From SAR324 cluster bacterium (GTDB taxonomy: Bacteria > SAR324 > NAC60-12), in NCBI GenBank assembly GCA_028281495.1, contig JANQJU010000070.1, forward strand, positions 1 to 64,000: a DNA stretch of 64,000 nt. Reading direction: 5' to 3'. This document shows positions 10,301 to 17,113 of the stretch, piece by piece; the stretch's first letter is position 1; the number at the start of each line of letters is the position of its first letter. The notes beneath the pieces are model-generated. The model was given only the letters and a program-made list of their open reading frames with translations. It was not told where the DNA came from and did no database searches. Made by a program: the position numbers and the translations under genes.

Positions 10301-10627
10301 GGTGTTTTTAAGATATTGAAGCGTTTTTTGAGGGGATTGGTCGTATTCCAAGAAGGCTTGTCGATTCCGAATTTCTTGCCAACGGGGGGACTTGCCGTGA
10401 CGCTGTTGCCAGGCCTCCAAACGAGAAGCCACAGCCTCTAGATTTCCTTGAGATTGGTCGTAGAGACTGCGGAAATATTGGTAATCTTCTGTGCCGGGAA
10501 CAAGTTCATCAAGCACTTGGGAACGGTCTTTGGATAATGCAAACTTTTCTAAGAACTCCAGATCTTCCGCCCCGCTGAGGATGGGACAGAGCAACAGTAG
10601 GGCTGCGAAAATCCATCGAGTTTTCAT
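4376..10627 (-). CDS. Very large MG2 / alpha-2-macroglobulin-like secreted protein
   Basis: A 2083-residue protein starting with a clear signal peptide (MKTRWIFAALLLLCPILSGA). The N-terminal ~400 residues are helical and TPR-like in feel. A macroglobulin MG2-like beta-domain follows near residues 420-530 (DAPVELEVFVKNVSQLILRV...), then a long series of beta-sandwich segments. The last ~150 residues are a carboxypeptidase-regulatory-like fold (LQITDRDGGQPLSKVYVKVY...). I see no CxEQ thioester motif, so it is unlikely to trap proteases as classical alpha-2-macroglobulins do. It should act in the periplasm or at the surface. The start lies 17 bases from the M48 peptidase gene, so they form an operon. 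The natural-looking C-terminus is followed in frame by a toxin-like segment. Confidence 0.7.
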   Translation of the reverse strand: MKTRWIFAALLLLCPILSGAEDLEFLEKFALSKDRSQVLDELVPGTEDYQYFRSLYDQSQGNLEAVASRLEAWQQRHGKSPRWQEIRNRQAFLEYDQSPQKTLQYLKNTFQLQFDHQQQKLAQPEQFPSQLDPQLISAPSLKTLALQKHTGLQGFEDHALEELWDDSLSPTRLREWLRRMKRPDHPRLASLVVQDLRNPRSRGFGHIPIHQQMLRSQLDEARQLLPELAEESRFVHAYLRTLWPSDEEDWKNNPALTRAYFERLSEFLNGLSPSFSSLKAQVLYHRLDLDRREKIYNRELFLEYLNLPRDQPSAYLPKKASRKSFQLNTKKRAISANLRQDFRNVTLLPPVGNEEPLIRDYLHHFLAPAEDFSEYAPYLENDYLREVFAETKILDGIGDGERWATMLSAEKYRALQERVDLEFALSNPVHFAPDAPVELEVFVKNVSQLILRVYEINTTGYYRQNGKPIELNVQVEGLVANEEQIFTYEESPFRRVLRSFKLDSLSKRGVYVVELIGNGKSSRALIRKGQIRFTGALTVAGHRFTLFDETHHKISDGSLWLSGHEYHPDDNGYIWVPFSSRPQSHPIVLTHGNFSSLGTFSHASEIYSLSAGLYIDREQLIAGQIATLWVRPTLYLNQQPVTLSFLEDTELVLETVDTQGISSIQTVTDFELKDDLVALHQFRVPSNLAMLQVTLRTKMPVQTQNDPIVLSDEVIFPLNQIDQTALTKAVLLQKNESGYVLEALGKNGEPKPHRPMVLLLKHKDFQDPVSVALQTDQNGQIRLGELVDIQWLETTLSGNPTQTWPLLGHQISYSTRQHHPVNRPILIPYESQEPQTRKNVALLKRHGNRYVSDHFDAIQWEPGFLKITGLLAGNYELFLKSSQTLIQLQITDGVLEEDILLTDLHMREASSAHPLQIESVTRAGEQLHIQLQNHSPKTRVHVVAVRYLPTTSLWDLWQVPYPNPQSKILQPPTSTYHSERRIGDEYRYILERQYAQKFPGTLLPTPGLLLNPMSVRDTEAQEERAQAGEMFDIAPPSPAAAPSKRLRDSRNLGITLGLANLNFLSDNSVVLANLKPNEDGLISIDLATFENRSHVHIVAIEGSQSIYRDIVLPESTVELQDLRLANSFDAQRNYSQLQQISVLQPGDSLTIEDVSATRWELYDDLQSVYDLYATLHTDQSWQEFQFLPQWHHLDPKQKLEQYSKYASHEVHFFLFHHDRPFFEEVIRPHLANKIDPDFFDDWLLENDLTPYQELWRFETLNLLEKILLAQKTPEMLESVRRYVDDWWETIPDDPDQQSRLFQMALNRGNLEIQLMTLSAEMPPMPSDSIESVSEAMMDELEMEQLSQQSQQQIEMAPRGLKAKTLQSKTTDLNAFQVAQPRPFFQQLDQTKEWVETYYYQLARDQKNPNAISMDRFWRDYAHHDSTQGGFISKNFLEAASNFTEMALALALLALPLEATAPEVQRNGDQLTLTARTPLIVVHQTIQQSEVEADASSQLFVNRNYFKRGDRSRQVGNESHPKYVEGEFLVDTVYGSEIILTNLTAIPQKVDLLVQIPQGSLPIWEEGPSRSGTYQARILNLLGASTKNLTIRLEPFATSRLEYQFYFPSPGEFNHYPAHVTQQQKTVAKTSFRALVVKESPQSFDQDSWDFVSQQGTDAQVLRFLESKNLRQYDLNRIAFRLRDHEFFTQVLEVLATRHRYDSRLWSYSVYHNDQLRLREFLENSHLMSLSGYYLQSTLVSIDAVERLLYEHKEYYPLVNARAHRLGSQRQILNDRLQEQYRLLLLSLSQKARLDDKDYLAMIYYFILQNRIDEALALFRYVQPENIHPRLQYDYLDAYLAFFQEEPDRAKTIAAQYRDYPVKRWRERFDAILEETTVEATSRDQRQTQLAASEPSFDLQIDNQKIWLAYNNLTECKVNYYPMDVELLFSRNPFTQQNAKQLTTIRPHMSQTVSLPEDQRLIVVESPGSLANRNLIIEAVCGGQQQSLVYYSHSLIPHIAENYGQLQITDRDGGQPLSKVYVKVYAEYANGEIRFYKDGYTDYQGRFDYVSLNQNQLSQIRRFALLLLSETHGTVIRTANVPEQ

Positions 10628-10644
10628 GAAACCTCCTTGGAAAG

Positions 10645-11721
10645 TTATCGTGTTTTATCATCGTCTCCAAAAAAACTATCCCATACTTCTTCAGCTTTTC
10701 CTTTAAGATTTCCCGCCGAGTCCCCGGCCTTGTCTGAGAATGAACCCAAGGTATCGAACACTGTATTGGTAAATCCGGCAATCGGGTCCTCAGAGTTCTT
10801 CATGTCGTCCTTGTACTGCTTGCCTGCGGATTTGACGTTTTCCCATGTACTGTCGTCTTCCCCACGTTCGATGAATTCTTTATTTAGAATTTTGTAATAT
10901 CCACCTTGATCCACCCAGGTTTTGAGTTCCGTTAATCGAAGTACAGGAAAAGGATGGGTGGTGAACAACAGATTCATCCATTTGTGGATGCTATCTGAAA
11001 GCGAATTGGCAGCTTCGTAATCAGCCGCTTGTACGAAAAATTCATTCACGTCCATTTGTGAGTAATCGGCTCCTCCGGCCATTTTCATCAGCAAATTGTA
11101 ATAAACCATCGGTTCTTGAACGACCAAAACCGCAGCTCGATCGGCACTCAGCTCACTTTTTCGATCCCATTCCAACAACGCCATGATGATGGCGTACAAC
11201 GCAATGTTTCCCAAGGGAAGATTGGCGATATACAATGCCAATCGAAGGAGAACCACGAGTAGTGTTTTGTAAAGCACGTGTCCGCTCATGATATGGCCAA
11301 TTTCATGACCAATGACGGCGAGCAGTTCGTCATCAGACAACTTTTCAACAGTGGAGGTATTCATCACAACAAAGGGTTGATCGACACCATACGCTCCTGC
11401 ATTGAGGAACGGGTTTTGCGCCACATACAATTCTGGAATGTAGGGCATATCCAGGATACGGCATGCTTCTCGATGCAAGTTGTAGATGCGACTGAACTGA
11501 TTTTCACTCACACGGACGGCCGAAGCGAGAAAAAGTAAGCGAAAGGACTGTTCTGTCGTTTTACCAACAAATCTTTTCAAAAGGGCATCGAGTCCTGGTA
11601 CTGCCTCTAAAGCAGATAGAGCCGCTCGGTCAGCAGGATGCTCCCAGGCTTTTGCACTAATATTGTTGAATTTTTTACGTTTTTTCTTTTTTCCTACGTT
11701 TTTTTCATTTTTTTGAGCCAT
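10645..11721 (-). CDS. M48-family zinc metallopeptidase
   Basis: 358 residues. The zinc-binding HExxH motif is at residues 139-143 (AVIGHEIGHIMSGH), followed by a hydrophobic stretch (LLVVLLRLALYIANLPLGNIALYAIIMALLEW) that may be a membrane hairpin. Then comes the third-ligand region with the usual ELSADRAA (E...D) block. The N-terminus is very basic (KKKKRKK) without a signal peptide; the C-terminus is charged and amphipathic. M48 enzymes (HtpX, Oma1 and BepA relatives) degrade misfolded membrane or envelope proteins. This one resembles the YugP/HtpX-like cytoplasmic-membrane type more than BepA. It is the first gene of the operon with the MG2 protein. Confidence 0.85.
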   Translation of the reverse strand: MAQKNEKNVGKKKKRKKFNNISAKAWEHPADRAALSALEAVPGLDALLKRFVGKTTEQSFRLLFLASAVRVSENQFSRIYNLHREACRILDMPYIPELYVAQNPFLNAGAYGVDQPFVVMNTSTVEKLSDDELLAVIGHEIGHIMSGHVLYKTLLVVLLRLALYIANLPLGNIALYAIIMALLEWDRKSELSADRAAVLVVQEPMVYYNLLMKMAGGADYSQMDVNEFFVQAADYEAANSLSDSIHKWMNLLFTTHPFPVLRLTELKTWVDQGGYYKILNKEFIERGEDDSTWENVKSAGKQYKDDMKNSEDPIAGFTNTVFDTLGSFSDKAGDSAGNLKGKAEEVWDSFFGDDDKTR

Positions 11722-11834
11722 GCTACCTCGTAGAGTGAATTGTGATAATAAAGGGGGGCTTCAATAAACGACGACCTGTCGTGGAAGCAAACCTATTTTG
11801 GAAAAATACGTCAAACCCTATTTATGGTCAAACT

Positions 11835-13523
11835 ATGACCTCCGACTATTGGATTCTCGCACTATTGGTGGGCACGGTTGTGTGGATCATTTTATTGCGT
11901 AAACAGATTCAAGAGCGAACCCGTGCCAACCGGCAACTGTTGATTGAAATCGGAGAACGGCGCAATGCAGAGGCCGCGCTAAGAGAAAGCCAACGTCAGC
12001 TTTCTACCCTGTTGGGCAACCTGCAAGGAATGGCGTTCCGTTGCTGGAATGACGAATACTGGACCCTAGAATTTGCAAGTGACGGATGTGAGCATATGAC
12101 TGGCTATCTACCAGAAGAATTGATCCAGCATCACAAACGGGCATTGCGTGAGATGATTCATCCGGAAGATAGAAAGAAAGTTTGGGATAAGGTTCAAACC
12201 GCATTGAAGGAACAAGCTCCTTTTCAAATCGAATATCGCTACTTCACAAAAGCCGGGGAGCAGAAATGGGCCTGGGCGCAAGGCGTGGGTGTCTGGACTG
12301 AAGACAATGAAGTCATCGCTCTAGAAGGGTTTGTCACCGACATTACTGAAAAGAAATTTTTGGAAGAAAAACACTTGTCTCTTGGGCGACAATTGCGCCG
12401 TGCTCAAAAACTAGAAGCTATCGGAACGTTGGCTGGAGGGATCGCTCACGATTTCAATAATATCCTGTTCGCCATCATGAGCTACGCGACGATGGCGAGT
12501 AAAAAAATTCCTCAAGGCAATCGCGGGTACCATCATGTTTCTCAAATCATCAAAGCGAGCGAACGTGCTCAATCCCTCATTCAACAAATTCTGACATTCA
12601 GTCGTCAGCACGAACACCATTTTGAGACGATTGAACTGAGCAAGTTAGTAGAAGAACCCTTGGCATTGATTCGGTCGACGCTTCCTAAGACCATTGAAAT
12701 CCAACTGAAAATTGAAACGGACCAAAGCACCATCGCTGCCGTGCCGTCCCAGATCCATCAGTTGTTAGTGAACCTTTGGACCAATGCAGGTCACGCGATG
12801 CGCCAAACGGGGGGATTATTGGAGATCCGGCTCACGAAGACTTGGGTCGATGGAGGGATGGCCCAACGGCATGATGTGAAAACGGGTAATTATTTATTGT
12901 TGATTGTAAGCGATACCGGATGCGGCATGGCCCCTGAAGTGATGGAACGTATCTTTGATCCGTTCTTCACAACGAAGCCCGTGGATGAAGGCACCGGCTT
13001 GGGCTTAGCTGTGGTGCATGGCATCGTTAAAAGTCATCAAGGCATCATTACGGTCACCAGCGAAGAAGGCAAAGGCACGACCTTTTTTATCTATTTTCCT
13101 GTTTCGGAAGAACGGTTCCGCCATTCGGTGGAAGAACATTATCGGATCTCTCGTGGACAAGGACATATTTTGCTAGTCGATGACGAGAAAATAATCGTCG
13201 AACCTATTCAGGAAATGCTAGAGGCCCAGGGGTATCAAGTCACCAGCTCTTTGACAGGAGTCGAAGCGTTAGAATGGTTTCAAACGCAGCCTGATCAGTA
13301 CGATTTGGTTATCACGGATCAAATCCTCCCCAAACTGACCGGAACTCAACTGGCGGTTAAGCTAATGAATATTCGAGAAGACATTCCTGTGATCATCATG
13401 ACAGGATACCAAGATCTCCTTTCGGCAGATCATGTGAAACAAATTGGAGTGAGGGAACTGTTGATCAAACCGGTCACGGAAGTCACCTTGTCGCAAACGA
13501 TTCAAGATGTGTTGAGACAGTAA
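11835..13523 (+). CDS. PAS hybrid histidine kinase with C-terminal receiver
   Basis: I prefer the ATG at 11835; the frame is open from a GTG at 11742, but neither start has a strong Shine-Dalgarno. From 11835 the protein has one N-terminal membrane segment (DYWILALLVGTVVWIILL), a short coiled coil, a PAS domain (~65-180, ending ALEGFVTDITEKK), a HisKA domain with phospho-acceptor His205 (GGIAHDFNN, the HWE/NtrB-like variant common in PAS kinases), a HATPase domain with N, G1 and G2 boxes (NLWTNAGHAM, VSDTGCGM, GTGLGLAVVHGIV), and a receiver with phospho-acceptor Asp495 (LVITDQILPKLTG). No Hpt or output domain. It is divergent from the M48-MG2 operon. Confidence 0.88.
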   Translation: MTSDYWILALLVGTVVWIILLRKQIQERTRANRQLLIEIGERRNAEAALRESQRQLSTLLGNLQGMAFRCWNDEYWTLEFASDGCEHMTGYLPEELIQHHKRALREMIHPEDRKKVWDKVQTALKEQAPFQIEYRYFTKAGEQKWAWAQGVGVWTEDNEVIALEGFVTDITEKKFLEEKHLSLGRQLRRAQKLEAIGTLAGGIAHDFNNILFAIMSYATMASKKIPQGNRGYHHVSQIIKASERAQSLIQQILTFSRQHEHHFETIELSKLVEEPLALIRSTLPKTIEIQLKIETDQSTIAAVPSQIHQLLVNLWTNAGHAMRQTGGLLEIRLTKTWVDGGMAQRHDVKTGNYLLLIVSDTGCGMAPEVMERIFDPFFTTKPVDEGTGLGLAVVHGIVKSHQGIITVTSEEGKGTTFFIYFPVSEERFRHSVEEHYRISRGQGHILLVDDEKIIVEPIQEMLEAQGYQVTSSLTGVEALEWFQTQPDQYDLVITDQILPKLTGTQLAVKLMNIREDIPVIIMTGYQDLLSADHVKQIGVRELLIKPVTEVTLSQTIQDVLRQ

Positions 13524-13546
13524 TGAAAGATGGCATTTAAGCGAGG

Positions 13547-15268
13547 TTATTTACTTTCTTCATGAAGGAAATGAAGGAGTTGTTGGACGGGAGCCTTCTC
13601 ATGGGATTCATCAGGCAGGCTATCGATCACTTTTATGAGTGCTGGAAATAGCTCGGATTTATGAGAACCGATCTGATTGAGAGGAACACGTTGGAAAACG
13701 ACATCACCCATTTTGCTGAAATCCCAACTCATGCCACTTTGCTCAGTTCGCTCATACCATAGGAAATAGCCGTAAGGCGCTGGATGTTGATTATATTCTT
13801 TAAAATCGATCTCAAAATAGGTGTTGCCCAATACAAGTAGGTTTTTATCTTCGATAGGCAGCATCAACACGTGTTCCTCAAACTCAAACGAACGTTGAGT
13901 CCCGACCAAAGTCAGCTCATGGGCCGTGTTTTCAATACAGGAGAAGTCACGTTCCTCATAGACCATCAGGATTTCGAGAATCGCATCTTCAAAGGCAGAG
14001 TAATAGTTGGTACGGCCTCGTGTAAAAAATAATGAATACTGTTTGGCAATCGAGCCTGGATAATCCTTTGGAAAATCAGGACCAAATCGCGGACGATTGG
14101 TTTTTGTAGTGGACAACAAATTGTCAGGATATGTTCGTCCAATATAGGCAATACGGGCAGCTGGCTCTTCTTCCTTAGGTGAGAAAACTTTTTTAATTTT
14201 TTCCACCAGGCCACCAAGCCAGGACCCGGTGCTACCATCTATTTCTTCTGCTTCGATGATGTCTTCCACCAAATCGTTATAAAGTGAACTTTCGTCAAAA
14301 GCGCTTTCTTCAACACCCAAATCCACTTCCTGCACATTTTCTTCTTTTCGCATACGAGCACGCATCTTACCGATCAAATCGATCAGGACGTTGGATGGTA
14401 GTCGTCCAAGCATTACTTTTTCTGCACGGATTGTCGTTTCCACATCAAAGGTCTGCCGGTGTCGTAAGTTGGCATTGAGGCGTTTGGCGATCTTGGTCCA
14501 ATTGATATATTCTACATACAACTCTGCCTTTGCCGTGCTGAGAGATGGCGTTGGGGAAGTATCGAAGCGATCTTCTTCTCGCAAGGCGTAGACTAGCCAA
14601 TATCGCAAGTAGGCATCCTTCCATTCCAAATAGTATGGCATCAATTCATGGCTAAAAATTGCATACAACAAGTCGGCAAATCGTCGAACAATTTCGCTAT
14701 AAGGAATTTCTCGTTCGTTAAACAAGGGATCTGCGGCCGAAACCAATTGCTGAAGTTGCTTCACTGAAAGGGATTTGGCATCCCCTCCATCCACGACCGA
14801 AGGCGGGATCAAGCTAAGATAGTTATTGGTGAGGGTGATGATGAAGGACTTCAACTTATGTTGCACCTCTTCTGCGATTTCGGGGGTGTCGAATAAGGAT
14901 TCGGTCGACAGGATGCATTGGGTCACGTCTTGAGTGGCTTTGAGCTTTTTGAATAGGGAGCGATAAACGTTTTCTTTCGTCTGTACGTTTCCATGAAACA
15001 TCAGCTTCAGAAAATTAGTAAATTGGTAGGTGGAAGAAAAAATTTCATAGTTATGTAAAACGAGTACTTTTTCCTCTTGAGTGAGGTTTTCAAAGCAGAT
15101 GTCCATTTTTTCACAGAGACGAATCGCATTATCGATACTATCGGAATCGAACTCCTGGTCCCCGCGCAAGTTGGTCATTTCTTGAATCACCTCCTCAATC
15201 TTTTCTGATGAGAAGATTTGCATATGAGCGGCATCAGCTGAACTAACAAATCGGCTGGGTTCGACCAT
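13547..15268 (-). CDS. Conserved-looking hypothetical protein, 573 aa
   Basis: I do not recognise a family. The protein has no signal peptide and no clear membrane segment, and is largely helical in its first ~330 residues. An acidic linker follows (VDLGVEESAFDESSLYNDLVEDIIEAEEID), then a short amphipathic stretch (SWLGGLVEKIKKVFSPK), then a mixed C-terminal domain ending in a helix. It is the last gene of a three-gene minus-strand operon (hypothetical, alr, this gene), 22 bases after alr, and converges on the hybrid kinase at 11835. A cytoplasmic role is likely. Confidence 0.6.
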   Translation of the reverse strand: MVEPSRFVSSADAAHMQIFSSEKIEEVIQEMTNLRGDQEFDSDSIDNAIRLCEKMDICFENLTQEEKVLVLHNYEIFSSTYQFTNFLKLMFHGNVQTKENVYRSLFKKLKATQDVTQCILSTESLFDTPEIAEEVQHKLKSFIITLTNNYLSLIPPSVVDGGDAKSLSVKQLQQLVSAADPLFNEREIPYSEIVRRFADLLYAIFSHELMPYYLEWKDAYLRYWLVYALREEDRFDTSPTPSLSTAKAELYVEYINWTKIAKRLNANLRHRQTFDVETTIRAEKVMLGRLPSNVLIDLIGKMRARMRKEENVQEVDLGVEESAFDESSLYNDLVEDIIEAEEIDGSTGSWLGGLVEKIKKVFSPKEEEPAARIAYIGRTYPDNLLSTTKTNRPRFGPDFPKDYPGSIAKQYSLFFTRGRTNYYSAFEDAILEILMVYEERDFSCIENTAHELTLVGTQRSFEFEEHVLMLPIEDKNLLVLGNTYFEIDFKEYNQHPAPYGYFLWYERTEQSGMSWDFSKMGDVVFQRVPLNQIGSHKSELFPALIKVIDSLPDESHEKAPVQQLLHFLHEESK

Positions 15269-15290
15269 GCTTCTTTCTCCTTCCTTGCAG

Positions 15291-16445
15291 TTACGATAGC
15301 TCCGGTATTATCTGGTCGTTTTCCAGATAGATTCGGGGCAGGCGGTTATTAAAGCCGGTGAGAATTTCGTAAGGAATGGTGTCAGCCCATTCCGCCATTT
15401 CTTCGACCGTGACGGACGCGTTTCCTTGCTTTCCGACCAAAACAATCTCGTCTCCATTGTACGCAGAGTCCCATTCGATGTTTACCATGAATTGATCCAT
15501 ACAAACTCGTCCTACGATAGGATATCGTTTTCCCCTGATGAGCACCGATCCTCGATTGGAAAGGGCGCGGCGATACCCGTCACCGTATCCGATAGGCACT
15601 GTCACCACTCGGATCATATGATCGGACCGCCAAGTGGCTCCATAGCTGATAGGACAATTCGGTTGCACGACTTTGAAATAAACCACCTTGGAGGTCAAGG
15701 TTAGAAGTGGCTTGAGATCCAAAATGCGTCGACTGGCTGGGTCGGGATAGATCCCATAAAGGATGATTCCAGGACGTATAAAATCATAATGGGATTCAGG
15801 GAAATGAAGAATGCCCCCGGAATTGGCCAAGTGCCGCAGTGGCATTGGAGCGCCAATTTGATCAAAATAGGAAAGCGTTTGTTCGAACCGTGCAATTTGT
15901 TCCATGGTCATGGGAGAGCTGGGATCGTCTGCACAAGCCAAATGGGAATAGATCCCTTTGAGGGTGCAATGCTGGGTCTGAAGGGCGGCTTCGATAAACG
16001 GTTTTGCAGAATAACTGTGAACGCCGATCCGTTCCATGCCAGTATCGACTTTCAAATGAATCACTGCTTGTTTTTGTTTAGTGGCTGCCACAGCCTCCAC
16101 TTGACGCAGCTTGGCAATAGAAGACACCGTCAATTCAAGATCAAAATCTAAAAAGTGATGAATCTGGGAATGTAAGATACCTCCCAACACCAATATCGGG
16201 AGTTTCAAGCCTGCACGGCGTAACGTGATTCCCTCTTCCAGAAAGGCGACCCCCACTTGTTCCACACCCAATTTCACGAGGTGTTGCACCACAGGAACAA
16301 GGCCGTGACCATAGGCATTTGCTTTGACAATTGCCATGACTTTGCTACCGTTGGCGCACTGTCGGATCAACTCTAAATTATGTGTCAAATGATCTAAATT
16401 GACAGAAGCAATTGTGGGGCGTGGTGTTAGAGGCATCTCGTTCAT
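15291..16445 (-). CDS. alr: Alanine racemase
   Basis: 384 residues, normal length for Alr. It interconverts L- and D-alanine with pyridoxal phosphate, supplying D-alanine for peptidoglycan in the cytoplasm. The PLP lysine is Lys41 in AIVKANAYGHG. The second catalytic base is Tyr287 in VPIGYGDGYRR, followed by the usual GRVCMDQFMV block. The substrate-side SYGATWRS motif is also present. A weak Shine-Dalgarno (AGGA) precedes the ATG; a second ATG three codons later is an alternative. The gene lies 9 bases after a hypothetical gene and is transcribed with it. Identification is secure. Confidence 0.95.
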   Translation of the reverse strand: MNEMPLTPRPTIASVNLDHLTHNLELIRQCANGSKVMAIVKANAYGHGLVPVVQHLVKLGVEQVGVAFLEEGITLRRAGLKLPILVLGGILHSQIHHFLDFDLELTVSSIAKLRQVEAVAATKQKQAVIHLKVDTGMERIGVHSYSAKPFIEAALQTQHCTLKGIYSHLACADDPSSPMTMEQIARFEQTLSYFDQIGAPMPLRHLANSGGILHFPESHYDFIRPGIILYGIYPDPASRRILDLKPLLTLTSKVVYFKVVQPNCPISYGATWRSDHMIRVVTVPIGYGDGYRRALSNRGSVLIRGKRYPIVGRVCMDQFMVNIEWDSAYNGDEIVLVGKQGNASVTVEEMAEWADTIPYEILTGFNNRLPRIYLENDQIIPELS

Positions 16446-16453
16446 ACGTATTC

Positions 16454-17074
16454 CTATTGCAGTTGGCTATAAAACCCAAACAATGCACTGCAAAACAGTT
16501 CAAAGTTTTCGATTTCCGAATCGAGGCTGATTTTGGCTAGGGTTTCCAAGAATTGATCAATGCTATAGAAGGTTCGGAACGCGTCATAAACTTTAATTCG
16601 GATCTCATGCTCAACAAAGAGCGGAACTAACTCATTCACAATTAAAGACAACTCATTTGGGTCATGCTGCAAACGCCCTAAGATGTGTTTAAAAAAAGTC
16701 TCAATACTGGGGCTGAGTTTCCCGGAATCCTCTTTCAAAGTTTCTGCTGAGACAAAACGGGTCTCTTGAGAGGCCCCCCCTCCCGGATGTGCGATCTTGC
16801 GACGGTTATAGGGCGATCTTTCGGTTGTGAATCCAAGTTGGTATTGTTTTTTATCGCGAATGTGTTGGAATAGCGCCTGAGCTTTTTGAGGAGCCATTTG
16901 GGTAGGTTCCGCTTCTGAAGCCAACACCCTCTCAATAAAGGGGTTCTTGCGATTCGAATATCGCTCGTAAGTATCCGAACCATGGCGGTAAGGAACAGGC
17001 CCCTTCTGAACCGCTTTGGACCGATTTTGTTTGAGGATGAGAGGGATTTCAGGTTGCTTTTTCTGTTCACTCAT
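16454..17074 (-). CDS. Hypothetical protein, 206 aa, upstream of alr
   Basis: I do not recognise this protein. The first ~120 residues are basic and low in hydrophobics (KQNRSKAVQKGPVPYRHGSD, RSPYNRRKIAHPGGG), probably disordered. The last ~85 residues look like a compact helical domain (ETFFKHILGRLQHDPNELSLIVNE...). No signal peptide or membrane segment is visible. It is the first gene of the operon with alr and the 573-residue hypothetical, with a 9-base gap to alr. Confidence 0.55.
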   Translation of the reverse strand: MSEQKKQPEIPLILKQNRSKAVQKGPVPYRHGSDTYERYSNRKNPFIERVLASEAEPTQMAPQKAQALFQHIRDKKQYQLGFTTERSPYNRRKIAHPGGGASQETRFVSAETLKEDSGKLSPSIETFFKHILGRLQHDPNELSLIVNELVPLFVEHEIRIKVYDAFRTFYSIDQFLETLAKISLDSEIENFELFCSALFGFYSQLQ

Positions 17075-17113
17075 TTTGCTTTCCTTCCGATTTTTTAGCT
17101 AACACAACGACTC

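Noticed and set aside
4376-10627. Idea that the MG2 protein is a protease-trapping alpha-2-macroglobulin
   Set aside because: No CxEQ thioester motif was found and the C-terminal domain layout differs.
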